Shown one piece after another: positions 41,111-50,100 of a stretch of DNA of 64,000 nt. Position 1 is the stretch's first letter. Every line of letters begins with the position of its first letter. A model generated the notes under the pieces. It was given only the letters and a program-made list of their open reading frames with translations, was not told the origin of the DNA and made no database searches. The DNA comes from JAAYDS01 sp012729155 (GTDB taxonomy: Bacteria > Chloroflexota > Anaerolineae > UBA1429). The position numbers were made by a program, and so were the translations under genes. The DNA is taken from the NCBI GenBank assembly GCA_036774405.1, contig DAIPBO010000001.1:186001-250000 (forward strand). Direction: 5' to 3'.

Positions 41111-42727
41111 CTAGCGCAGCGTCTGATCCAATCTCGCGTCGGCGCTGCCGTAGATGATGCCGTCATCCAGCTCCTGCAGCACACTTAGCTCGCAGGCGTC
41201 GACGATGGCCTCACGGTCGGGCATATAGTCACGCCAGGTGACCTCTCTGAGATAAACCACCACGCCTCGGCCTGTTGCCGCGGCCTGGCACATAGCTTCG
41301 AGTTTGTCGGCATAATCGGGGTAAGGCTGCAGCGAGTTCGGGTTGGTGTGCCGCGGCACGGTCAGGGCCTCATGGTTGGTCAAGAAGCGGATCACATCGT
41401 ACCCGTTAGAGTAGACGATAGTGCCTGTGGGCAAGCAGCTCACCGCCGCGATGGTTGGTGATCGGCGCCATGTCTTGCCACTGTAGCGCGAGCCATTGCG
41501 GTGCCAGCTTCGTGAGCGCTCCCAGGTATAGTTGTTGTTGAAGGCTACCGCGACCACAGAGACTAGCACCAGGGCCCACCAGAAGGCGCGCTTGCCTGTG
41601 GCCTGCGACACTGCGTAGGCAAGCGAGATGATGATGACAACCAGCGCCATCCAGAGTGGCAGCAGAATGCGGGAATCGGCTGGCGTCTGGGCGTCAACAA
41701 ACGTGCGCGTGGCGGCCAGCACGATGGTATAGGCCAGAGCGAATGCCAACCACAGCAGCGCCAGGGGCTGTTTTGGGGCTACCGCGATGAGAGGGCGTCT
41801 GCGGTGCAGCATCGCCAGGGCGCCCGCGATGAGGCCAGTGACGAGCACGAGTCCCAGCGCTTCGAGCCAGCCTGGCACCTCGACCGACAGCAGCAGACCG
41901 TGTAGTGCGCGGGCAAAGTCGGTCAGATAGCCGCTGTTAGGCGGGTGGTAGAACAGGGCTCGGTTGGTGGCCGTGCCACCAATCAGCGCATTCCTGGCCA
42001 GCCACAGGCCCAGGGGCGAGCAGGTGAGCACCAGGGCAGGCAGTGCCAGCAGCGGGCGCTGGCGTGTACTGGGGTGAGCGAGCAGCGTGAGCAACAGCGG
42101 CGCCAATAACGCCACACCTGCATAGCGTGTGGCCATAGCCAGGCCCAGCGACGCAGCCCCGAACAGCAGCGACCAATGCCCCCCCGAGCGGAGCGAGCGC
42201 GATAACAGCAGCAGGCCGGCCAGCATCAGCGCTACAAAGAGAGCCTCTGAGGCAATGGTGTGATGCGCGCGCACCGCAGGCTCACAGGTTAGCAGCAGCA
42301 ACATCGCCAGAACGCCGGCCAGCACGCTGCGGCCAGTGGAGGCGCGCACCGCCTGGCCCAACAGCAGCGCATTCAGCCCCAGCAGCGAGGTGTGCAGCCA
42401 GCGGCTACTCTCGAACACTCCCTCGCCCTGCACGAGCGCGGCAATGGCGAGCAACAGCGGATAGCCTGGCCCATAGTGCGTCATCGGCACCCCGTCGGCC
42501 CAAAGACCCCGCCCAGCGAGCAAGCTCTCGGCGGTTTCGAGGTACATGACGCCGTCAGGTCCCACGGCAGGCCCGTAACTGGTGCGCCACCAGCCCAGCG
42601 CCATGGCGCCAGCCACACCCATCGCGGCAATGCAGGGCCACAGCCAGCGGCGGGCTCCCCACTGTGGGGTGGTTGGCGATTGACTCTGGTTGTGCTGCAC
42701 GAGGTGCTGCCTTTCGTGTGAGGGCAT
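41111..42727 (-). CDS. GT-C family membrane glycosyltransferase
   Basis: Polytopic protein of 538 residues with about ten to twelve helices. The first periplasmic loop carries GPDGVMYLETAESLLAGRGL with the Asp and the LAGRG/GPGYP segments (THYGPGYPLLLAI) typical of GT39/PMT-like and ArnT-like GT-C enzymes, which use lipid-linked sugars. The C-terminal 150 residues are soluble and outside (VYSNGYDVIRFLTNHEALTV, VVYLREVTWRDYM). ATG 42727 has a poor ribosome site; GTG 42700 with AAAGG is an alternative. The promoter at 42752-42780 serves it. Acceptor unknown. Confidence 0.78.
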   Translation of the reverse strand: MPSHERQHLVQHNQSQSPTTPQWGARRWLWPCIAAMGVAGAMALGWWRTSYGPAVGPDGVMYLETAESLLAGRGLWADGVPMTHYGPGYPLLLAIAALVQGEGVFESSRWLHTSLLGLNALLLGQAVRASTGRSVLAGVLAMLLLLTCEPAVRAHHTIASEALFVALMLAGLLLLSRSLRSGGHWSLLFGAASLGLAMATRYAGVALLAPLLLTLLAHPSTRQRPLLALPALVLTCSPLGLWLARNALIGGTATNRALFYHPPNSGYLTDFARALHGLLLSVEVPGWLEALGLVLVTGLIAGALAMLHRRRPLIAVAPKQPLALLWLAFALAYTIVLAATRTFVDAQTPADSRILLPLWMALVVIIISLAYAVSQATGKRAFWWALVLVSVVAVAFNNNYTWERSRSWHRNGSRYSGKTWRRSPTIAAVSCLPTGTIVYSNGYDVIRFLTNHEALTVPRHTNPNSLQPYPDYADKLEAMCQAAATGRGVVVYLREVTWRDYMPDREAIVDACELSVLQELDDGIIYGSADARLDQTLR

Positions 42728-42751
42728 GAGCTGCAATATCGCGTGCCTGGT

Positions 42752-42780
42752 AGCCTAGGCATGGCATGGCAGGTTGTCAA
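42752..42780 (-). promoter_or_regulatory. Promoter of GT-C gene
   Basis: On the minus strand TTGACA (42780-42775) and TAGGCT (42757-42752), spaced 17 bp, 25 nt before the ATG at 42727. Confidence 0.7.
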
Positions 42781-42798
42781 CCCCTGGCGAACTGTAAC

Positions 42799-42860
42799 CT
42801 AAAAGTGAAGGTGCGTTTTGCTGCTGCGAACGAATTGCCGTTGGGTTTGACAACTTTTAG
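42799..42860 (+). promoter_or_regulatory. Inverted repeat flanking a TTGACA element
   Basis: CTAAAAGT (42799-42806) and ACTTTTAG (42853-42860) are perfect complements 46 bp apart. The right copy abuts TTGACA at 42847-42852, a likely -35 for the gene at 42933; the -10 is weak (ATCGTC). It could be an operator pair. Confidence 0.35.
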
Positions 42861-42932
42861 TTCTGGACGCATCGTCTTTACAGGAGCGCGATGGGCGCTC
42901 TAGATGATTCACCCATGCAAGGAGGCAAGGTT

Positions 42933-43109
42933 ATGAAGTTCGGAGCACCCACCAAGATCGCCTGGTTTGTCGCCCTGGCGCTCGCCATCCTGTCATTGCT
43001 GTCGATACTCTTTACCATTCCGTTCATCAACAACAACATCCTGTTCGCGTTGGTGCCGCTGGCCGGCTGCGTTGTGTTGCTGGTCGCTACGGCACTGCCC
43101 AAAATCTGA
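42933..43109 (+). CDS. Small two-helix membrane protein
   Basis: Protein of 58 residues with two hydrophobic helices (IAWFVALALAILSLLSILF and ILFALVPLAGCVVLLVATAL) joined by PFINNN. A perfect AAGGAGG precedes ATG 42933. It is the first gene of a rightward group with the Gly-rich DUF937-like gene (43139) and the LysM gene (43989). Membrane role only; function unknown. Confidence 0.75.
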   Translation: MKFGAPTKIAWFVALALAILSLLSILFTIPFINNNILFALVPLAGCVVLLVATALPKI

Positions 43110-43138
43110 TCGTTGCTTCTGGGGGGGACATTTCGCAT

Positions 43139-43963
43139 ATGGACGAACTGCTACAGGGTTTGATCGCTGGCGATGCCGACGAAGACGATGAGGCTGCCGG
43201 CCTGGGTGCCCTTAGCGGCATTCTCGGGAGTCTTGGCGGGGGCGCCATCGACCAGTCTGGCGGCATGCCGAGCCAGGCAGCGGCACCATCAGGTGGTGGT
43301 ATGGGCCTGTTGGGGGCCTTGCTGGGTGGTGGCGGCGCGCAGAGCCAGACGCCGGCGCCTTCGGCTGGCGGTATGGGGCTGCTGGGCGCCTTAATGGGTG
43401 GTGGCGTCGCGCAGAGCCAGACACCGGCCCCTTCGACTGGCGGCATGGGGCTGCTGGGCGCCTTAACGGGCGGTGGTGGCCTCGGCGGGCTACTGGGTGG
43501 CCTGCTAGGAGGTGGCGCACAAACGCAACAAGCGGCGCCTAGTTTGCCTGCCGGCGGTGCCCAGGGTGGTATCGCCAATGCGCTGGCCGAGAAGCTCGGC
43601 GTTTCACCGGCTGTAGCGGCCATGATCGTGAGCTTTGCCATGGCGCTATTGCTGCAGGCGCTGCAGAAGCGCGCGGCTGAGCGCGAGGGCGTGTCGCAGC
43701 AAGCAGAAGAGACGGCGACGGTCGGTCTCGCAGAGGCGCCTGATTTGAGCGATCTGCTCAAAGGGCTCGGTGGCCGTGGTCAACTCGGTCCCGAGCAGCT
43801 AAAGGCTTTCGGAGCGACCACGCAGTTCGCCGAGCAGGCGGGAATCGATGTGGACGTGGCCAGCCAGGGCGTCGCTGAGGCTTTCCGAATGCTGGGCGAT
43901 CAGTTTGGCGGCCAGCAGTTTGACGCTGCTGGTACCGCCGCAGGGCCCAGCGACGTACAGTAA
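43139..43963 (+). CDS. Gly-rich DUF937-like protein with tandem repeats
   Basis: Protein of 274 residues. After an acidic start (DADEDDEAA) it has GLGALSGILGSLGGG and then 24-residue repeats of the form GGMGLLGALLGGGGAQSQTP (residues 53-76, 77-100, and a partial copy to about 114). The middle segment IANALAEKLGVSPAVAAMIV and FAMALLLQALQKRAAEREGV fits the DUF937/YidB-like pattern. The C-terminus is helical. There is no signal peptide. It sits in the same run as a small membrane protein and a LysM protein, so an envelope or assembly role is likely but unproven. Confidence 0.65.
   Translation: MDELLQGLIAGDADEDDEAAGLGALSGILGSLGGGAIDQSGGMPSQAAAPSGGGMGLLGALLGGGGAQSQTPAPSAGGMGLLGALMGGGVAQSQTPAPSTGGMGLLGALTGGGGLGGLLGGLLGGGAQTQQAAPSLPAGGAQGGIANALAEKLGVSPAVAAMIVSFAMALLLQALQKRAAEREGVSQQAEETATVGLAEAPDLSDLLKGLGGRGQLGPEQLKAFGATTQFAEQAGIDVDVASQGVAEAFRMLGDQFGGQQFDAAGTAAGPSDVQ
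43295..43480 (+). repeat. 72-bp in-frame tandem repeat (2.5 copies)
   Basis: Two full 72-bp units (43295-43366, 43367-43438) and a partial third encode 24-residue Gly-rich repeats. Nucleotide identity between units is high, suggesting recent slippage expansion. Confidence 0.75.
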
Positions 43964-43988
43964 CCTTGGCCGAATGAGGAGAAGTGTC

Positions 43989-44627
43989 ATGGTCAAACGT
44001 GAGGGACTGATCAGCGGGCTGCTTAACCGCGGCCGCCGCAAGAAAGAGCAGGAAGAGGCCGCCGCCAAGGCCGAGGCCCAAAAGGCCGAGGCCGAGGCCA
44101 GGGCTGCACGTGCTCGTGCTGAGGCCGCCCGCAAAAAGGCAGCCGAGGATGCGCAGGCCGAAGCGCGCCGCATGGACGCCGAAGCGCGTCAGCGCGAGGC
44201 GCAGGCTGCAAGTGCTACCGAGAAGGCCAAGGAGCAGGCCAGAGAGGCTGTCTCCGAGATCAAAGCTCCGGCTGAGGAGCTCAAGGCTGCTGCCGCCGCA
44301 GAGGCTGCCAAGGTCCAGGCTGCGGTTGCAGCCCAGAAGGCTGAGGCCGCCGCCAAGGTGGCTGAGATGAAAGAGGCGGCTGCTGCCGAAGAGGCGCGCA
44401 AAAAGGTCGCCGAGGCCGAGGCTGAGCTGGCTGCGGCCAAGGAGCAGTTGAGCACGTACGAGCCGGAAAAGTACACCGTCAAGCCTGGCGACTCGCTCAG
44501 CAAGATCGCGCGTGATGTACTGGGCGACATGAGCCGCTGGCGCGAGCTCTATGAGCTCAACAAAGATGTCATCGGCAACAATCCAGACCTGATCCGCGTT
44601 GGCCAGGAGCTGGTGCTGCCCGACTAA
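43989..44627 (+). CDS. Coiled-coil LysM protein
   Basis: Protein of 212 residues. Residues 18-155 are an extremely Ala/Glu/Lys-rich helix (KKEQEEAAAKAEAQKAEAEA and similar) that should form a long single helix or coiled coil. A LysM domain fills residues 160-212 (KYTVKPGDSLSKIARDVLGD ... NPDLIRVGQELVLPD). There is no signal peptide, as in cytoplasmic YgaU-like LysM proteins, so export may use another route or none. AGGAG precedes ATG 43989. A U-rich terminator follows at 44670. Confidence 0.8.
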   Translation: MVKREGLISGLLNRGRRKKEQEEAAAKAEAQKAEAEARAARARAEAARKKAAEDAQAEARRMDAEARQREAQAASATEKAKEQAREAVSEIKAPAEELKAAAAAEAAKVQAAVAAQKAEAAAKVAEMKEAAAAEEARKKVAEAEAELAAAKEQLSTYEPEKYTVKPGDSLSKIARDVLGDMSRWRELYELNKDVIGNNPDLIRVGQELVLPD

Positions 44628-44669
44628 ACACTGGACTGTGGGCGACGGTCGTCCTACGAGATAGAGCTC

Positions 44670-44702
44670 ACAGGCGCTATAGCGTTCAGCTATAGCGCCT
44701 GT
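44670..44702 (+). terminator. Intrinsic terminator after LysM gene
   Basis: 14-bp perfect stem ACAGGCGCTATAGC/GCTATAGCGCCTGT with a 5-nt loop, followed by TGCTGTTTTG. Confidence 0.75.
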
Positions 44703-44761
44703 TGCTGTTTTGTGGCGCACTGGCATACTCTGACAGCAATCAGGTGTATCTGGAGGTGGCA

Positions 44762-45319
44762 ATGCGATCCCTGGAGACACAGCGGCTACAGATTCGCAAC
44801 TTTGGCGAGAACGACTGGCGTGCACTGCAGGGCCTGGTGATACGGCACAAGGCCACTGAAGTGGCCCGCTATGACCATGCCTGGCCCACCGATGATGAGT
44901 CGCTGCAGGGTATAGCGCGCTGGTTTGCCGAAGGCGACGACTACCTCGCTGTGTGTTTGCGCGCAAGCGCGAGGCTGATCGGCTATGTGGCGTTGGACGT
45001 GAATGAGACTGATGACGGCATCATTTGCCATCTGGGCTATAGCCTGGATCCACTCTATCGTGGCCAGGGCTATGGCAGCGAAGCCTGCCGCGCCGCCATC
45101 GAGCACGCCTTTGTTGCCCTGAACGCAGCCAAGGTTATCGCAGGCACCGCCACTGCCAACACCGCCTCTTGCCGCCTGCTCGAGCGCCTGGGCTTTGCGC
45201 TGGTGGCCCGCGAAATGACCTCGCTCAGCAATGACGAGCAGGGCGCACCGATCGCTTTTGAGGGGCGTCGCTACGAGCTGACTCAGATGGCCTGGGAAGC
45301 CTCGCGTCGGCAGGGCTGA
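44762..45319 (+). CDS. RimJ/RimL-type GNAT acetyltransferase
   Basis: Protein of 185 residues. LETQRLQIRNFGENDWRALQ at the start, GYSLDPLYRGQGYGSEACRA near residue 100 (acetyl-CoA loop RGQGYG) and ANTASCRLLERLGFALVARE near 140 are the RimJ/RimL layout of ribosomal-protein or small-molecule acetyltransferases. ATG 44762 follows CTGGAGGTGGCA. It lies between the terminator at 44670 and the small-RNA promoter at 45360. Target unknown. Confidence 0.88.
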   Translation: MRSLETQRLQIRNFGENDWRALQGLVIRHKATEVARYDHAWPTDDESLQGIARWFAEGDDYLAVCLRASARLIGYVALDVNETDDGIICHLGYSLDPLYRGQGYGSEACRAAIEHAFVALNAAKVIAGTATANTASCRLLERLGFALVAREMTSLSNDEQGAPIAFEGRRYELTQMAWEASRRQG

Positions 45320-45359
45320 TGCTGTCGTCACCAATCTCTACGATGTGACGCAAGAATAC

Positions 45360-45388
45360 TTGACAAACTTGAGCAAATTTGATAGTAT
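45360..45388 (+). promoter_or_regulatory. Near-consensus promoter of small-RNA gene
   Basis: TTGACA (45360-45365) and TAGTAT (45383-45388), spaced 17 bp. It lies 41 nt after the stop of the acetyltransferase gene. Expected transcript start near 45395. Confidence 0.85.
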
Positions 45389-45394
45389 AGTTGT

Positions 45395-45546
45395 GTCGGT
45401 GATGGACGGCACCGACGTGACAACCACATAGGGGCTCTAGCGGACGGGGACCCGCCAAGGCCCCAGACGGGTACATCGTATCTCCTTTCCAACTCACACT
45501 TCTCCTTGCCTCGAGGCCCAGCCAGCAATGGCTGGGCCTCACGTTT
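45395..45546 (+). ncRNA. Candidate free-standing small regulatory RNA (about 150 nt)
   Basis: The transcript would begin with a 7-bp hairpin GTCGGTG/CACCGAC (45395-45416, 8-nt loop). A second stem follows: GGGGC/GCCCC (45431-45435 with 45460-45464) enclosing GCGG/CCGC. Then comes an unpaired pyrimidine-rich stretch holding TCTCCTT twice (45481-45487 and 45501-45507), then a 12-bp terminator hairpin. TCTCCTT is complementary to the AAGGAGA ribosome sites common here. It also contains a 9-codon frame at 45402-45431 (MDGTDVTTT) without a ribosome site. No match to 6S, SRP, tmRNA or RNase P RNA could be seen. Confidence 0.6.
45513..45540 (+). terminator. Terminator of small RNA
   Basis: 12-bp perfect stem GAGGCCCAGCCA/TGGCTGGGCCTC with a GCAA tetraloop, followed by ACGTTTG. 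Confidence 0.7.
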
Positions 45547-45551
45547 GGGCC

Positions 45552-45580
45552 TTGACCGGCAGAAACACTCACGGTACAGT
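45552..45580 (+). promoter_or_regulatory. Promoter of acetyltransferase at 45650
   Basis: TTGACC (45552-45557) and TACAGT (45575-45580), spaced 17 bp. It lies after the small-RNA terminator, so the downstream gene does not need the upstream promoter. Confidence 0.65.
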
Positions 45581-45649
45581 AAGGCTACATCGGTTGGCAG
45601 TCGCTCGCACGCTGTGATCTCGAAGCGTACCGCAACGTGGAGGCAACCT

Positions 45650-46363
45650 ATGGTAGAACCGACTGCTCCTGACGGCACCCGTATCGACATTCGGCCGGCC
45701 ACCCTTGCCGAGATCAATGGCATCCCCTGGCGTTGCTGGGGAGATGACGCCGAGGTGCTTAACAACCTCTTTGCCACCCAAGGGACCGTCGGCATTGCGG
45801 CCTGGGAGGGCGAGCGCTGTGTGGGCGTTCTGCACACCTATCGCATCGAGCTGCCTACCACGCTCGACCGCCTGCCTGATGGGCGCCTCAACTATGTCAT
45901 GGACTCGGGCTTTGAGGGTGTGGCCTGGTGCCATGCCTGCTTTCACGTCGGGCGCACCGTAGACACCTATGCCGCCGAGTTAGCCACCCACGATCGAGCG
46001 CACACCATCTTTGATGGCACCGACCAGCGCTACTTTTCGCGAGGCATCGGCACGGCGCTGCTGCAAGAGTCGATCCGCTGGGCACGCACCCGCGGCTATG
46101 CGGGCATCATCGGGCCGGGGGCGCCGTCCGGGCTCTTTAACTACTGTGTGTGGGCGGGAACGCTGCCCTACACCACCTACGCGCGCCTCGGGTTTGAGGC
46201 AGTGAGGCCGCCACAAGAGGGCGACCCGCTACCGGCCTGGGCGCAGGGAGACGCTCCACCCGAGGTGCTGATTGAGGCGCGGGCGGCCTTGCGTCAGGGC
46301 CGCCCGCCGCACACATTCAACAGTCGCATCATGGTTCTGCGGTTGCCACCTTATCAGGCCTGA
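45650..46363 (+). CDS. GNAT-like acetyltransferase
   Basis: Protein of 237 residues. The N-terminal IDIRPATLAEINGIPWRCWG and GIAAWEGERCVGVLHTYRIE give the first strands, and the acetyl-CoA loop is RYFSRGIGTALLQESIRWAR near residue 130 (RGIGTA), followed by GYAGIIGPGAPSGLFNYCVW and YARLGFEAVRP. Central Cys/His residues (AWCHACFHVGR) are unusual for the family. ATG 45650 follows GTGGAGG. Its own promoter is at 45552-45580. Substrate unknown. Confidence 0.8.
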   Translation: MVEPTAPDGTRIDIRPATLAEINGIPWRCWGDDAEVLNNLFATQGTVGIAAWEGERCVGVLHTYRIELPTTLDRLPDGRLNYVMDSGFEGVAWCHACFHVGRTVDTYAAELATHDRAHTIFDGTDQRYFSRGIGTALLQESIRWARTRGYAGIIGPGAPSGLFNYCVWAGTLPYTTYARLGFEAVRPPQEGDPLPAWAQGDAPPEVLIEARAALRQGRPPHTFNSRIMVLRLPPYQA

Positions 46364-46453
46364 TCTCTGACATCAGCCGGCTGACGTTGGCTTGACAGCC
46401 TGGCGTGGCGTTAGCTAGAATTGCGTGAAGTGGATTGCATAACAGGAGGAGAA

Positions 46454-46909
46454 ATGGCCGAGTTCCGGCAGGGCAAGGAGCGGGGCAAGCTCATCTTGGT
46501 TGGGGTGCTGTGTCTGTTGGGTGTTGCGTTTTGCGCCTATCTGGTGTTTGGCGGCGCCGTCACTGGCTTTATGGACGCGGTCTTTTCCATCGTGGGCCTG
46601 GCATTGATCGTCGTTCTTGTCCGCCAGGTGATCGACTGTTTGAGCAATCCCGTCATCAGAGTTGACGAGACGGGCATGTCGGCGACCGGCTATTTCCCCA
46701 AGAGCCAGGACTTTAGCTTTGCCTGGGCCGAAGCGGGCAAGGCCTATGCCCGTGCAACCACGTCTGGTGGTGGCACGGTGAGCTTTCACGCCAAGAGCGA
46801 CCCCAACAAAGTGCTCGGCGTCATTCATGGTTACAGCCGCTTTGTGAATCTCCCCGAGTTGCGCGACCTCATCAAAAAGTACATGGGCGAGTCGCCCAGT
46901 TACGCCTGA
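46454..46909 (+). CDS. Small membrane protein with PH-like C-terminal domain
   Basis: Protein of 151 residues. Two transmembrane helices (LILVGVLCLLGVAFCAYLVF and AVFSIVGLALIVVLVRQVID) are followed by a cytoplasmic beta-rich domain (VIRVDETGMSATGYFPKSQD, FAWAEAGKAYA) resembling the small PH-like domains of YdbS/DUF304-type proteins. AGGAGGAGAA lies before ATG 46454. Single gene with a terminator at 46922. Function unknown. Confidence 0.7.
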   Translation: MAEFRQGKERGKLILVGVLCLLGVAFCAYLVFGGAVTGFMDAVFSIVGLALIVVLVRQVIDCLSNPVIRVDETGMSATGYFPKSQDFSFAWAEAGKAYARATTSGGGTVSFHAKSDPNKVLGVIHGYSRFVNLPELRDLIKKYMGESPSYA

Positions 46910-46921
46910 GTACCGCAGAGT

Positions 46922-46951
46922 AGGGGCGGCTGCCGTTTGAGCCGCCCCTTT
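46922..46951 (+). terminator. Intrinsic terminator
   Basis: 10-bp perfect stem AGGGGCGGCT/AGCCGCCCCT with an 8-nt loop, continuing into TTT, 12 nt after the stop at 46909. Confidence 0.7.
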
Positions 46952-47004
46952 GGCGCTATCCCTGAACTTTGAGCGTAAAGCAGCGGTGATCTATCCTCAG
47001 ATTA

Positions 47005-47013
47005 TGGTATAAT
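47005..47013 (+). promoter_or_regulatory. Extended -10 ahead of multi-PAS kinase gene
   Basis: TGGTATAAT gives an extended -10 (TGn plus TATAAT) with no good -35. It lies about 130 nt before the chosen start at 47142. Confidence 0.5.
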
Positions 47014-47141
47014 GCCTTACATAACGAAGGGCGTGGCCCGTGCCATTGGGCAAGAGCTGGGGGGCTCTGAGGCCACTGCCCATACCAGGATGTGAGAATG
47101 ATGATACGTGGATTTGCGCAGCCGGGTGCGGAGCACCAGCG

Positions 47142-50100
47142 ATGATGGCGCCTTGTCGGGGTACCTCTGTCTTGAGCCTTGTGGACAACCTCCTGTTACA
47201 GCGACTCTTGAGCCTAACTACAGAGGCGGTGCTTGTGGTCTCACCACAAGGCCAATTGGTTGGTCAGAGCCCTGTGGTGAAGCAGCTATTGGGCGAACGC
47301 GCCTGTGGCCATGTTGGCCATCCGCTGGACGAATGGCTGCAGGCTGTCGTTGGCCCAGCGCCCCTGGTGCAAGCGGATGACCTCATCGGTGAGACGCTTC
47401 GAGCGGCCGGGCAGAGTCTCTGGCTCGAGCTCGCCCAGCCTGCAGAGGGACCATCGCATGTGTGCTTGTCGACCGAGGTCCTCTGCGACGATCAAGGCAA
47501 CCTCGAGGCCATGCTGGTACGTCTGTCGTCCTCCGATGGCAAAGCTGCATCCACGCTGCCCTCTTGGGCCTTGCCCAGCCGACTCGTCGAGGGGCTGCCC
47601 CTGGGAGTGATCGCCGTTGACGCCACTGGCCAGCCGCTCTGGGCTAACGCGCTTGCCTATCGTTTATTGGGCATACCGATCGACCAACTCTCGGCCAGAG
47701 ATCTAGAGCACCATGTCGACGTCGTGCTTCATCCCGATGAGACGCCCTACACTTCTGCCGAGATCCAGAAACTCTGGAAGATGGTCGGTGGTGATGCGCA
47801 AGGCGAGGTCGAGCTCGGTGTCATCGTCGATGGCGCGCCGGCGAGATGGCTGCACATCAACCTGCAGCCACAGTTCGAGAACGATTGCCTGTGTGGCATG
47901 CTCCTGCTGCTGCAGGACGCTTCGGCGAGACACGCCGAGCGGCAGCGGCTGGCTCGGCGTGTCAAAGAGCAGGCGGCCGAGTTGCAGTATATCCGTGGGC
48001 AGGCGCAGTCTGAACATGAGGCCTGGGCCCGTGATACCGCCGTGCTCAGCGCCCAGCTCGATTCTACCATCGAAGGTGTGCTCGTCACCGGCCTCGGCCA
48101 CGAAGTGCTGGCCCTGAACGGTCGTTTGCGCGATCTCTTCAACATCCCTGTCGTCGAGGGACGGGATCTCACCTGGGAGTATGTCCATCGCTGCCTCGCC
48201 GCTCAATTCGTCGACCCGGTCGCATTTGAGGGGCATGTTGCCGCCATGTTCGCCGATTCGTTGGCCGAGAGCCTGACGTGGTGGGAGCTAGCCGACGGTC
48301 GCTGGCTGGTGTTGCACACTCTGCCGGTGCGTCGTGAGGGCGATGGCCGCGAGTTGGGACGTATCTGGGCATTTCGCGATATTACCGTTAACCGTATGAC
48401 GGCGATACGCGCCGAGGAGCAGCGCAAGCTCTTTCAGGCGATCCTCGACTTGATGCCTGCCAATGTCTCTGTGCGTGACGAAAAGGGCCGCTATTTGCTC
48501 GTTAACCGGGCGATGGCCCGCGCCTATGGCAGCACTGTAGATCAGGTGCTTGGCAAAACCGATGCCGAGCTGCGTGTATCTCTGGGGCGCACCTATAGCA
48601 CGCCGTCTGTCATGAGCCAGAGTGATGCCACGATCACTGTGGACGAGCAGGAGCGCGCACAGTTCGATCTGTTGGCTGATCAAACGACGGGGAGTGCTGC
48701 TGACTATCTGTCTACGAAAACAGAGTTCACATGGCCCGATGGACGTCGGGTGGTGCTGGGGGTATCTCAGAATGTCTCCGCGTTGCGGCGTGCGGAACAG
48801 GAGACCATCCGGCGCGAACGCCAGCTACAGGCCGTCATTGATCTGCTGCCTGCCCAGGTTTTTGTCAAAGATCACGCGGGACGCTATGTCATCGCCAATC
48901 AGAGCACGGCCGAGTTTGCCCGAGTCTCTCTACAGGCGCTGCTGGGCCGCACCGACGCGGAGCTGGCGGCTCTTGAACCTCACCCCGACTGGCATCTCGA
49001 TGTGATCGAGCGCACCGATAGTGAGGTGCTGAGCGGTAACGATCAGGCCAGCTACCAGGCGGCGCATCTGGACGCGAAAGGAAAGCTTCGCGACTATTAT
49101 GTCATCAAGCGCCCCTTTGAGTACGATGACAAGCCAGCAATCTTGGGTGTGGGGCTTGACGTCACCGCGCAACGCGAAGCGGAGAGGCGGGTCCAGGCAC
49201 AGCGCAACTGGTTTCAGCAGATCTTTGACTTTTTGCCGAGTAACGTCTTTGTGCGCGATGCAGACGGTCGCTATGTAGTCGCTAACCGCAGTATGGCATC
49301 CGCTCGTCACTGTTCACTCGCTGATCTGATCGGGCGAACCGATGCCGAGCTGGCTGCTGATAGAGGTGTCGATCAAGACATCGTCGAGCAGATCAACGCC
49401 GCAGACCGCAGAATCCTCGATGGTCGGTCAGAGTGCGAGCAGTATATGCTGACGATGGCCGACCCTGGTGGTGCCGCACTGCAATACATGGTCACCCAGG
49501 TGCCCTTGGCCCTCGAAGATGGCTCGCCGGCCGTGCTGGGCGTCGCGATGGACATCACCCGTGCCCAAGAGGCCGATCTGATGGAAAAGCAGCTCGAGCT
49601 GATCTATGACAGCGTACCGGTGGGCATCGCGTTGATTGACCGCTCTGGAACCATCACGCGTGCCAACCGCAGGCTCACAGAGATGCTCAAGGTGCCCATT
49701 GAGGCCGTCGAAGGCTATAGTCTGTTCAATGGCGCCAGCACCCGCGATCTTGGCATAACAGCGCAGCTGGCCAACTGCCTGCGCGAAGGCCTCGATGTGG
49801 TCGGCGAGACGGGTGCTGCCACCATCGGCCCTGCGCACATCAGGGCGCGCTATGGTCTGGCGGCGCGGCGAGATCAGCATGGTCACATTGTGGGCGCGCT
49901 GGCCATCATCGAAGATATTACGGCTTACCAGCGTTTGCAGGAGCGCCTGCGAGAGGCGGCCAAACTCGAGGCCCTGGGCACACTCGCTGGTGGGATGGCG
50001 CACTCGTTCCGTAACCTGCTCACCGTCATCAATGGCTACACCGAGATGGCTTTGCTCAACCGACGATTGAGCAGCCGTCTACGGCAAGACCTGACACAGG

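Noticed and set aside
45395..45416. Fluoride (crcB-type) riboswitch suggested by GGTG-ATGGACGG-CACC hairpin
   Set aside because: The 4-bp stem with an AUG-starting 8-nt loop resembles the first crcB hairpin, but the required downstream UGAUGgC...CUAC strand and pseudoknot partner are absent, and no fluoride exporter follows.
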